64,000 nt of DNA from Nodosilinea sp. FACHB-131 (lineage in GTDB: Bacteria > Cyanobacteriota > Cyanobacteriia > Phormidesmidales > Phormidesmidaceae). Positions 15,462-23,395 of the stretch are shown one piece after another (position 1 is the stretch's first letter; every line of letters starts with the position of its first letter). The translations under genes were made by a program, and so were the position numbers. The stretch spans positions 186,001 through 250,000 of the forward strand of contig NZ_JACJOF010000010.1 of the NCBI RefSeq assembly GCF_014695395.1. Direction: 5' to 3'. The notes beneath the pieces are model-generated. The model was not told where the DNA came from, searched no databases, and saw nothing but the letters and a program-made list of their open reading frames with translations.

Positions 15462-16028
15462 ATGAGACGGCGCAGCATAGTCAATAGTTTGTTTCTGGCG
15501 ATCGCGGTAACCGTGCTGCTGGTCTGGCCCTTGGGATTACGTGCCCCGGCCCAGCAAAGCGCTGGGTCTCCCCCGCCCCTCGGTAGCGTCGTGCGGGAGT
15601 ACGAGATGCTCAGCATGCCCACCGCTACTGCCTACTCGGTTTACACCACCAACGCTACGACTCCTCACCAGGTGTGGTATCGAATCTATGGTGGTAATGC
15701 GCTGTTTCGGCAGCGACTGCGGGTCTATCAAGAAAACGCTGGCCCTCGCCCCATCAACCAGCTTCCGCCCGAGTCACAGTTGAAGGCAGAAATTACCGAC
15801 AATGACCCCACCCGTTGGTATCGCTTTACTTCAGAGACAGATGTATTCACCTACTATTTCGACGGCGACAACCGTCTGACGGCCAAAAGCCCCTGGCGCG
15901 ATGCCTTTGGAGTCAAAATTAAGCGCACCCGTTACACCAACGGCAACCGCTACGAGGTTGACTTTGAAGATCACGACTCCCTAGACGACTTCAATGACCT
16001 CAAGATTGAGGTCGTAATTCTTCAATAG
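15462..16028 (+). CDS. exported hypothetical protein
   Basis: This encodes 188 residues from the ATG at 15462; a TTG at 15432 is upstream in frame. A signal peptide is evident (MRRRSIVNSLFLAIAVTVLL, with likely cleavage after RAPAQ). The mature part is beta-rich: VVREYEMLSMPTATAYSVYT, WYRIYGGNALFRQRLRVYQE and FYFDGDNRL-like strands, ending in DLKIEVVILQ. No family is recognised. It is likely periplasmic. It is followed 101 bp later by another exported protein on the same strand. Confidence 0.78.
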   Translation: MRRRSIVNSLFLAIAVTVLLVWPLGLRAPAQQSAGSPPPLGSVVREYEMLSMPTATAYSVYTTNATTPHQVWYRIYGGNALFRQRLRVYQENAGPRPINQLPPESQLKAEITDNDPTRWYRFTSETDVFTYYFDGDNRLTAKSPWRDAFGVKIKRTRYTNGNRYEVDFEDHDSLDDFNDLKIEVVILQ

Positions 16029-16129
16029 GCGTAACATTGAGAGGGCAAAGCCAAGCGAGAAGCTGCGTCTATGGGATTAACGGGGTCAATCTACGCAATC
16101 ATAGAACGTAGGTATGGGTGAGGAAGGCT

Positions 16130-16600
16130 ATGAATCGCTTTATTATCGGTGGCGTTTTGGCGGGTCTTGTGTTGATGCTGATGAGCGGCCTCAGTCGGCT
16201 CTCGGGCGATCGCCCCGACAGAGAACGGCTCGCTAGCCAACAGAATACAACTGCTCAGGATGCCGATGGCTTGGGCGCGCTGCCCCTTGAACAGGCTGGT
16301 CAACTGGTGCAGCGCCAGAGCGAAGTGGGCACCGGGACTGCGGCCGCGGGCAACAGTGCGTTCACCGACCAGGGCAACAATCGCGCCACCATCTCGCCAA
16401 ACAACACGGGGACGCCGGGAGCCAACGGCGTCACCCCTGCCCCCGGCAACGTGATTCCCCGCACCGGAGCAGCAACCACCTATCCGGCTACGGGCGGCGA
16501 CATTGCGCCCATTCAGCCAGGTCTGGTGCAGCCCGACGCGGCGCAGCGTCCGGCCCCCAACCCCGACCCCGATCTAGATTCAATTCCAGCCCTGTGGTAG
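16130..16600 (+). CDS. low-complexity membrane-anchored hypothetical protein
   Basis: This encodes 156 residues from the ATG at 16130, which has an AGGAAGG ribosome-binding site just before it; the GTG at 16118 is less likely. One N-terminal membrane segment (FIIGGVLAGLVLMLMSGL) is followed by a hydrophilic tail rich in Gly, Ala, Pro, Thr and Asn, with little predicted structure. This composition is typical of cyanobacterial cell-envelope linkers. No function is assignable. Confidence 0.75.
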   Translation: MNRFIIGGVLAGLVLMLMSGLSRLSGDRPDRERLASQQNTTAQDADGLGALPLEQAGQLVQRQSEVGTGTAAAGNSAFTDQGNNRATISPNNTGTPGANGVTPAPGNVIPRTGAATTYPATGGDIAPIQPGLVQPDAAQRPAPNPDPDLDSIPALW

Positions 16601-16680
16601 GCTCCCTCTCTCAAGGCAGAGGCGCAGCGCTCACGCCCTCCAGTGGCCTAAAATGAGGCTGAGCACTTGAGTTGAACAGC

Positions 16681-18663
16681 ATGGCAAATCAGGGAAGCGA
16701 CGTCCTGGTAGTGGGCGGCGGGGTTATTGGCTTGGCGATCGCCCTAGAGCTGCGGCAGCAGGGGGTCAGCGTTGCCGTGCTCAGCCGCGACTTTCAGCAG
16801 GCTGCCAGCCACGCCGCTGCGGGCATGCTCGCCCCCCAGGCGGAAGGGTTGCCGCCTGGGCCAATGCTCGATCTCGCCCTTGCCAGCCTGGCGCTCTATC
16901 CCACCTGGGTGAACAAACTGGAAGCACTCACCGGGCAGTCGGTGGGCTACTGGCCGTGCGGCATTTTGGCTCCGCGACGCACGGCAACTGCGCCTTCCAC
17001 CGGCTGGCTAGATGCGGCGACCCTGGCCTACTACCAGCCCGGCCTCGGCCACGATGTGCAGGGAGCGTTTTGGTACCCTGACGAGGGCCAGGTAGACAAT
17101 CGCCTGCTGGTGCAGGCGCTGCGATCGGCGGTCATTGACCTGGGAGTAACCCTGCACGAAGGCACTGGAGCGATCGCCCTGCGCCAATATCAGGGGCGCG
17201 TTGAGCAGGTCTGTACAGCTCAGGCGGGCAACTTTAGCGCTGACCAAGTGGTGCTGGCCACTGGGGCCTGGGCTAACGAGCTCTTGCCCCTACCGGTCTT
17301 TCCTCGAAAGGGCGAAATGGCCAGCCTGCGGGTGCCCCTCGGCTATGGCACCCCTCAACCCTTGCAGCGGGTGCTGTTTGGCGAAGACATCTACATCGTG
17401 CCCCGCCGAGATGGTCGCATTGTGCTGGGGGCCACTAGTCAGGATGTTGGGTTTGCGCCCCACAACACGGCGGGCGGGGTGCATCAGCTAGTGGGCAATG
17501 CGATCGCCCTGCTGCCCCAGCTAGCCAACTTCACCCTGGAAGAAACCTGGTGGGGGTACCGCCCCGCCACCCCCGATGAGTGGCCCATCCTTGGCCCTGG
17601 CCCTGCCACCAACCTCACCTTGGCCACCGGTCACTACCGCAACGGCATTTTGCTCACCCCCATTACTGCTCAGCTGGCGGCCCAGGCGGTGCTGGGCAAG
17701 CCAGACCCGCGCTTAGATGCGTTCTCTTGGCAGCGCTTCCACACCGCCCCGCCCACACATCCCAACCTTCCCGCTGTTTCTCCTACCCCTCAGGCTATGA
17801 CCTTTACCGATGCTGCCCCTGCGACCCCGGCCGCTCTGGGAACGAATCTGTCCTTCGCCAACGACTTGACCGACACCCCTCTAACCATCGCCGGGCGCAC
17901 CTTTTCGTCTCGGCTGATGACCGGCACCGGCAAGTACGACGACTTTGAGGTGATGCGCCAGAGCATTGCCGCCAGCGGCTGTGAAATTGTCACCGTGGCG
18001 GTGCGGCGGGTGCAGACCAGCGCCCCCGGTCACCAGGGGCTAGCCGAAGCCCTCGACTGGTCAAAGATCTGGATGTTGCCCAACACGGCGGGCTGCCAAA
18101 CCGCCGAGGAAGCCATTCGGGTTGCTCGCCTGGGCCGCGAAATGGCCAAACTGCTGGGTCAAGAAGACAACAACTTCGTCAAGCTCGAAGTCATTCCCGA
18201 CGCCAAGTACCTGCTGCCCGACCCGATTGGCACCCTGGAAGCTGCTGAACAGCTAGTGAAAGAAGGCTTTGCAGTGCTGCCCTACATCAACGCCGACCCG
18301 CTGCTGGCTAAGCGATTAGAAGAGGCAGGCTGTGCCACCGTCATGCCGCTGGGGTCGCCCATTGGCTCAGGGCAAGGCATTCGCAACGCCGCCAATATTC
18401 AAATCATCATTGAGACCGCCAAGGTTCCAGTGGTGGTGGATGCCGGAATTGGCACCCCCAGCGAAGCCGCCGAAGCCATGGAAATGGGGGCCGATGCCCT
18501 GCTGATCAACACCGCGATCGCCAAAGCCGCCAACCCGATCGCCATGGGTCGCGCCATGGGGCTCGCTACCCTGGCCGGTCGCTTGGCCTACCGCGCCGGG
18601 CGGATTCCGGTGCAGGGGGTGGCTAGTGCCAGCTCGCCGCTGACGGGGCGGGTGACGGAGTAG
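16681..18663 (+). CDS. thiO/thiG: bifunctional glycine oxidase ThiO / thiazole synthase ThiG
   Basis: This encodes 660 residues from the ATG at 16681. The N-terminal half (about 1-350) is a FAD-dependent glycine oxidase: [20 protein letters not shown] is the dinucleotide-binding motif and [18 protein letters not shown] the C-terminal FAD contact. After a linker, about residues 390-655 are Thi[39 protein letters not shown] and [20 protein letters not shown]. ThiO supplies dehydroglycine directly to ThiG for the thiamin thiazole ring. The fusion is known in cyanobacteria. No TPP riboswitch was recognised upstream. Confidence 0.95.
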   Translation: MANQGSDVLVVGGGVIGLAIALELRQQGVSVAVLSRDFQQAASHAAAGMLAPQAEGLPPGPMLDLALASLALYPTWVNKLEALTGQSVGYWPCGILAPRRTATAPSTGWLDAATLAYYQPGLGHDVQGAFWYPDEGQVDNRLLVQALRSAVIDLGVTLHEGTGAIALRQYQGRVEQVCTAQAGNFSADQVVLATGAWANELLPLPVFPRKGEMASLRVPLGYGTPQPLQRVLFGEDIYIVPRRDGRIVLGATSQDVGFAPHNTAGGVHQLVGNAIALLPQLANFTLEETWWGYRPATPDEWPILGPGPATNLTLATGHYRNGILLTPITAQLAAQAVLGKPDPRLDAFSWQRFHTAPPTHPNLPAVSPTPQAMTFTDAAPATPAALGTNLSFANDLTDTPLTIAGRTFSSRLMTGTGKYDDFEVMRQSIAASGCEIVTVAVRRVQTSAPGHQGLAEALDWSKIWMLPNTAGCQTAEEAIRVARLGREMAKLLGQEDNNFVKLEVIPDAKYLLPDPIGTLEAAEQLVKEGFAVLPYINADPLLAKRLEEAGCATVMPLGSPIGSGQGIRNAANIQIIIETAKVPVVVDAGIGTPSEAAEAMEMGADALLINTAIAKAANPIAMGRAMGLATLAGRLAYRAGRIPVQGVASASSPLTGRVTE

Positions 18664-18705
18664 AGGGTGGATGGGTGGATGGGTAGAGGGTGGATGGGTG
18701 AAATC
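18661..18705 (-). repeat. G/C-rich tandem GGGTGGAT motif
   Basis: After the thiO/thiG stop, GGGTGGAT-like units recur about four times on the plus strand, equivalent to C-rich text on the minus strand. It resembles the C-rich tracts found elsewhere in this window. Confidence 0.6.
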
Positions 18706-18742
18706 TTGATTTTGAGTTCACTCTTCTCCTCACATCCTCTTA

Positions 18743-18943
18743 CTAGTCCAAAATTTTCACTCGCCCAAGCTGAATCGCGTCGAATAGGCGATTGACCTGT
18801 TTGCGCTCGCTCTCATCGATGGTGCCATCGGCTAGTACTAGGGTGGTTAGCTCCTGATACTGAGTTTTAGTAATAGCGCGGGCCTGAATAAACTGGCTGA
18901 CTAAATCGGTGATGGGGCAGCCAGGCTGAGATGGTGACGACAT
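18743..18943 (-). CDS. small hypothetical protein (helical)
   Basis: This encodes 66 residues from the ATG at 18943; the longer open frame to 19015 lacks a good start. It contains ITDLVSQFIQARAITKTQYQ and ADGTIDESERKQVNRLFDAI, an EF-hand-like or TerB-like helical pattern (DGTIDESE). Similar small proteins occur near two-component genes in cyanobacteria, to my recollection. It is read in the same direction as the downstream-lying signalling block but about 190 bp from it. Confidence 0.6.
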   Translation of the reverse strand: MSSPSQPGCPITDLVSQFIQARAITKTQYQELTTLVLADGTIDESERKQVNRLFDAIQLGRVKILD

Positions 18944-19132
18944 AGAGCAGACCCTTGGCAAACGTACTGAATAGCATTGGCCATCGCGCTGAGTAGTAGT
19001 CACTGCTACTGGCAAAAAATGGGGCGGCGCACTGGCGTGTAGCGATCGCGGCTGGAGGTTAGACAGAATGTCGTGACCGTCCGGGCGATGGCTATACCAG
19101 TTGTAACCGGTAGATACGGCTGGTGGCTAATT

Positions 19133-19510
19133 CTAAAGCCTCCAGTGGAGCAGGTTGGCAATTTGCTGGGCCAGAGTGAGGGGGTCAAAGGGCTTGGTGA
19201 TCAGGCCGGCTACCTGAAGAGCGGTAAAGCGGGAGCGATCGCGCGCTAGCACCTTAGAAGTGAGCACAATTACAGGAATGGCCGCGGTGGCAGGGTGGCG
19301 GCGCAGCCTGTCGTAGATCTCAAAGCCATCCATATCGGGCATAGAAATATCGAGCAGAATAGCATCGATGGCCGACCCCTGGGCCAGCTGTAACCCCTCG
19401 GTTCCAGAGGTAGCCTCGAGGATTTGCCAGCCCGCCAGTTCTTCCAAAGCCGCCTGCACAATAGCGCGAATGTCATCTTCATCGTCGATCAGCAGCACTC
19501 GCTTAGACAT
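19133..19510 (-). CDS. CheY-like response regulator
   Basis: This is a 125-residue stand-alone receiver domain. Phospho-acceptor Asp54 is in ILLDISMPDMDGFE, the acidic pocket is DDEDD near residues 9-13, and the conserved Thr and Lys are in VLTSK. Its start lies inside the end of the histidine kinase gene (8-bp overlap), so the two are an obvious pair. With no output domain, it probably acts by protein contact or as a phosphate sink. Confidence 0.93.
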   Translation of the reverse strand: MSKRVLLIDDEDDIRAIVQAALEELAGWQILEATSGTEGLQLAQGSAIDAILLDISMPDMDGFEIYDRLRRHPATAAIPVIVLTSKVLARDRSRFTALQVAGLITKPFDPLTLAQQIANLLHWRL

Positions 19511-22187
19511 GGTTGGCCTCTGGCATCAGCGGCAGCTGCACAAAAAAGGTGCTGCCCTGCCCCAGATGGCTCTCAACCCAGATATGGCCCTGGTGCTGCT
19601 GCACAATCCGCTTGCAGATCGCCAAGCCCAGCCCTGTACCACCGCGCTGCCGCGAGTCCGAGGCATCCACCTGCTGAAATTGATCAAAAATTACCTCCAG
19701 TTTCTCGGCAGGAATGCCGCGTCCGTGGTCGCGGACGGTGAGGAGGAGGTGGGGGTGAGGGGGTGAAGGGGTGGGAGGGTGGAGGGGTGGGAGGGTGACT
19801 TGTCCTAACTCCGTGATCTTCCCCATCTCCCCTACCTCCTCCCCGGCCAACGCCGTTGCCTCTAACCAAACCGTCTCTCCATGACGCGAGAACTTAATGG
19901 CATTGCTAAGCAAGTTGGTGAGCACCTGAACAATGGCGTCGGGGGCAGCCCACAGGGTGAGATTCAACGGTATCAGGGCGATGGTAATGCCAGAGCGATC
20001 GGCCAGGAGCTGAACGCTGTCGATCGCCTGGTACATCAGGGTGGCTAACTGGCAAGTTTCTTTTTCGAGCTGCACTTTGCCCGATTCAAGCCGCTCAAAG
20101 CTGAGAATGTCGTCGACCAAACGCACCAGGCGATCGCTGTTATTGATGGCAATGTCGAGCATGTGGCGGGCCTTCTCGGGGCGATCGGCGTAAACCCCGG
20201 CCCCCAACAGTGCCAGCGCCCCCTGAATGGCGGTGATTGGGGTGCGCAGCTCGTGGCTGACCACGGAGATAAACTCATCTTTCATGCGATCGATGGCCAG
20301 GCGCTCGCGAATATCCTGCACATGGCCAACGGAGTAGATGGGGTTGCCCGCCGCATCGTAGATCGGGGCCGCGTTGATCACCACTGGAATCACCTCTCCC
20401 TGTTTGCTCAGGTAGCGCTTTTCGATCTCGTAGGTGCGCGCCTCGCCGCTCATCATGCGCTGAAACCCGGCCCAGTCGCTAGCCCAGTCGTCGGGGTGGG
20501 TGATGTCTTTGAAGGTGAGGGTCAGCAGCTCAGCCTCGGTGTAGCCCAGCAGGGTGCAGTAGTAGGGGTTGACCAGCACAAACTGCCCGGTGGTCGACAC
20601 TAGCGAAATGCCGTAGGGGGCGTCGTCAAAGGCACTGCGAAATCGGGCTTCACTCTGGCACAGGGCCTCTTCGGTGCGCTTGCGTTCGGTAGTGTTTTCT
20701 ACGGTGCCGACTACCCGCACCACTTGGCCCGCCTCATTAAACAGAGGGAACGCCTTTGAGCGCAACCAGCGCAGCTCGCCCCCAGGAGTAATGTAGCGAT
20801 ACTCTTGATCGAAGTTCTCGCCCTGCCGCTCTCGCCCTAGGGCGGCAATGATGCGATCGCGATCGTCAGGGTGAATGCAGGCTATCCATTGGGCTTGGCT
20901 GTCGGGACTAGGGGCAGGAACAGGGGCTATTCCCCGAATTTCCCAATAGGACGAATTGACGTAAGCATAGTGGGCAGTCTCGGTATCGTAGACAAAAAAG
21001 CCCTCCTGCACCGTTTCCGCCAGCTGCCGAAAGCGGGTTTCACTCTCTTGCAGAGCCAGCTCTGCCTGTTTGCGATCGGTGATATCCATCGAGACACCCA
21101 TCAGCTTGACTACTCGCCCCTGGTCATCAAAGATGGGCTCACCCCGGGCGTCGAGGTAATGGATTGAGCCGTCGGGGTGAACGGGACGCAGGTCTACCTG
21201 GTAGGGAATGCCGTCGGCAATGGCGGCGGTCATGCGCTGGGTGAGGCGATCGCGATCCTCGGCTGGCAGCTTTTGCAGCAGCTCATCGTAGGTTGGGGGT
21301 GTTGGGGTAGGCTCCAGCCCCCAGTGGCGAAAGGTCATTTCCGACCAGGCAATCCCCTGGCTGACGACGTCAAATTCCCAATAGCCCACCTGAGCCACTC
21401 GCTGGGCCAGGGCCAGCCGCTGCTGACTCTGGCGCAGGGCGGCCTCGGCCTGGTGGCGATCGGTGATATCGCGGTGGGTCACAATCAGACAGTCTTGGCC
21501 GTCGAGGGCTTGGGCCTCGGCAGAAAGCAGCACAGTTTTGATTTCTCCTCGCTTCGTAGTGAGCTGCACCTCCAAATTGCGCACCCGGCCCTGCTGCTCT
21601 AGCAGGGTGCGGTAGCGATCGCGCTGGGTGAGGTCGGTCCACAGGTTAAGCTCTATGGCGGTGCGCCCCACCATCTCGTCTCGGTCGTAGCCAAGAAATT
21701 CCAGCAGGCTGTGGTTGACATCGACCAAACGGCCCTGGTCCCGAGTGGCAATGGCAATAGGGTCAGGGCTAGTGCGAAAAATGGTGGTGAACTTGGTTTC
21801 TGACTCGGTCAGGGTAGTCTGCAGGCGCTGAAACGACTGCTGCAGCTGGTCGGCCATCTGGTTAAAGGAGCGGGCCAGGTGGTTAAATTCGCTGATGCGG
21901 CTGTTGGTGGGCAACCGCTGGGCAAAATTGCCCGCTGCCAGCTCGTCGCTAACTCGGGCAAAGAGGCGCAGGCGAGCCAGTACCCCCTGGGTGAGCAGCA
22001 GCCCCAGGGCGATCGCGCCCCCCAGGGTAGGCAACAGCAGCAGTGAAATCTGATGCGCTCGGTCTGGCCCCCGCTCCACCGAGTGACCCGCAACCACCAT
22101 CGCCAGCAGCGCAAACACCACCAGCGGCACCGTTAGCACCCAGTGCAGCGGGAGAGGAGGAGCCAGGTTCAGGCGGGGCAGACGCAT
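19503..22187 (-). CDS. membrane sensor histidine kinase, HAMP plus four PAS
   Basis: This encodes 894 residues. Two membrane segments lie close together (about 15-35 and 48-72) with almost no periplasmic domain. Then HAMP (RVSDELAAGNFAQRL), four PAS/PAC units (about 130-635), HisKA with His645 in VSHELRTPITAI, and HATPase with N-box NAIKFSR (Asn762), DHGRGIP (Asp820) and GGTGLGLAICKRI. Input is therefore cytosolic or in-membrane. The ATPase domain carries an unusual insertion of about 25 residues between N-box and G1 box (TLPPLHPPTPSPPHPH), encoded by a C-rich repeat tract. It overlaps the receiver gene by 8 bp and follows the REC-wHTH-Hpt gene. Confidence 0.95.
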   Translation of the reverse strand: MRLPRLNLAPPLPLHWVLTVPLVVFALLAMVVAGHSVERGPDRAHQISLLLLPTLGGAIALGLLLTQGVLARLRLFARVSDELAAGNFAQRLPTNSRISEFNHLARSFNQMADQLQQSFQRLQTTLTESETKFTTIFRTSPDPIAIATRDQGRLVDVNHSLLEFLGYDRDEMVGRTAIELNLWTDLTQRDRYRTLLEQQGRVRNLEVQLTTKRGEIKTVLLSAEAQALDGQDCLIVTHRDITDRHQAEAALRQSQQRLALAQRVAQVGYWEFDVVSQGIAWSEMTFRHWGLEPTPTPPTYDELLQKLPAEDRDRLTQRMTAAIADGIPYQVDLRPVHPDGSIHYLDARGEPIFDDQGRVVKLMGVSMDITDRKQAELALQESETRFRQLAETVQEGFFVYDTETAHYAYVNSSYWEIRGIAPVPAPSPDSQAQWIACIHPDDRDRIIAALGRERQGENFDQEYRYITPGGELRWLRSKAFPLFNEAGQVVRVVGTVENTTERKRTEEALCQSEARFRSAFDDAPYGISLVSTTGQFVLVNPYYCTLLGYTEAELLTLTFKDITHPDDWASDWAGFQRMMSGEARTYEIEKRYLSKQGEVIPVVINAAPIYDAAGNPIYSVGHVQDIRERLAIDRMKDEFISVVSHELRTPITAIQGALALLGAGVYADRPEKARHMLDIAINNSDRLVRLVDDILSFERLESGKVQLEKETCQLATLMYQAIDSVQLLADRSGITIALIPLNLTLWAAPDAIVQVLTNLLSNAIKFSRHGETVWLEATALAGEEVGEMGKITELGQVTLPPLHPPTPSPPHPHLLLTVRDHGRGIPAEKLEVIFDQFQQVDASDSRQRGGTGLGLAICKRIVQQHQGHIWVESHLGQGSTFFVQLPLMPEANHV
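19741..19850 (-). repeat. C-rich repeat tract inside the kinase gene
   Basis: On the coding strand of the kinase this reads as a G-rich GAGGAGGTAGGGGAGATGGG block followed by CACCCTCCCACCCC-type C-rich repeats. It has the same flavour as the leader tracts at 14546 and 40404. It stays in frame and encodes the Pro/His-rich insertion in the ATPase domain. Confidence 0.7.
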
Positions 22188-22211
22188 AGGCGCGATCGAG
22201 CACTCAAGGGG

Positions 22212-23285
22212 CTAAGGCACTGCCCTTAGGTTACGGCCAGGCGTAGCGTCTTCTTCACCAGCTGGAATCATCAGCGATCGCTTCAGCAGCTCCAGGCGGT
22301 GAGACAGCTGGGGTCGCAGTTTGGGGTGGGGCGCAGAGCGCAGCAGCAGCTCGATTGCCTCCGCCACCGCCGCTGCTTGGGCATAGCCAAACAGCCCCAG
22401 CCCCCCCGCCAGCCGGTGGGCTTCGGCCATGGCCAACTGCCGCAGCTCGGGGCTAAAGGTGCCAGACTCTAGGGCCTGCATGGCCCGATCTAATACCTCC
22501 AGCCGCTGCTCTAGGGAAGCGCGAAACCGCTGGGTCGCCTGCTGCATTACCCGATCGAGGCGCGGTGAGGACGAGCCACCAGCGACGGACTGCCCCGCTG
22601 CCGCCGCGTCCGCAGGAACCGCCTTGAGTCGATAGCCCAACCCGTAGACCGTCTCAATGGGGCTGGTCTCCAAGCCCGCTGCCTTCAGCCGCTGGCGCAA
22701 ATCTTTAATTAGGTTAGTGACCGAGCCTTCCACCGGAGTGTCGGCCATGGGCCACAGGTGGTCGATAATGGCGCTGCGGGTGAGCATTCGCTGGGGCTGG
22801 CGCAAAAACAGCTCTAGCAGTTCATATTCTTTGGGTCGGCAGGCGATGGGCTGCTGGCGGTAGGTCACCTGGGTGAGGGCCGGGTCGAGGCGCAGCTCAC
22901 CCCAGCTCAGCACCGGGGCCGTTGCGCTGCTACGACGCAGCAGAGCCCGCACCCGCGCTAGCAGCTGGGGCGCATCCCCAGTTTTAGCGAGGTAGTCGTC
23001 GGCCCCGGCATCTAGCCCAGCGACAATATCAGCACTGGTGGCTTTGACCGTGAGCATGAGAATGGGAGTACGGTTGCCCTGGGCGCGCAGGCGGCGGCAG
23101 ACCTCTAGCCCATCCAGCTTCGGCAGCAGCCAGTCGACAATCAGCAGGTCGTAGGGCCAGCGGCTGGCCAGATCGAAACCGGTGGCCCCGTCGGCGATCG
23201 CATCGACAGCGTAGCGATGGCTCGTCAGGGTGTCAGCCAAAAAGTCACTGGTGGATGGGTCATCCTCTAGCAGCAGTATTTTCAT
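22212..23285 (-). CDS. response regulator with winged-helix and Hpt domains
   Basis: This encodes 357 residues in three parts. The receiver (1-115) has Asp51 in LLIVDWLLPKLDG and Lys in YLAKTGD. An OmpR/PhoB-type winged helix follows (about 130-225; RPKEYELLELFLRQPQRML and SVTNLIKDLRQRL and TVYGLGYRL). A C-terminal phosphotransfer domain (about 250-330) has His290 in MAEAHRLAGGLGLFG. One chain thus has a DNA-binding output and a second phosphorylatable His. It is likely part of a relay with the kinase 24 bp downstream and the CheY-like protein after that. No strong promoter was recognised before 23285. Confidence 0.93.
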   Translation of the reverse strand: MKILLLEDDPSTSDFLADTLTSHRYAVDAIADGATGFDLASRWPYDLLIVDWLLPKLDGLEVCRRLRAQGNRTPILMLTVKATSADIVAGLDAGADDYLAKTGDAPQLLARVRALLRRSSATAPVLSWGELRLDPALTQVTYRQQPIACRPKEYELLELFLRQPQRMLTRSAIIDHLWPMADTPVEGSVTNLIKDLRQRLKAAGLETSPIETVYGLGYRLKAVPADAAAAGQSVAGGSSSPRLDRVMQQATQRFRASLEQRLEVLDRAMQALESGTFSPELRQLAMAEAHRLAGGLGLFGYAQAAAVAEAIELLLRSAPHPKLRPQLSHRLELLKRSLMIPAGEEDATPGRNLRAVP

Positions 23286-23395
23286 TACAAAGAAGCATTA
23301 CAAAAATATGTATCTAAAGGAGGGTGTTATCTTGCCCCCTACGATACTCTGGTAACCCGCTGGCCACAATCCCCCACCCCGGTAATGGAGATCGT

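Noticed and set aside
16601-16680. TPP riboswitch before thiO/thiG
   Set aside because: The spacer is only 80 bp and lacks the conserved CUGAGA and ACCUGAUC elements in the right order.
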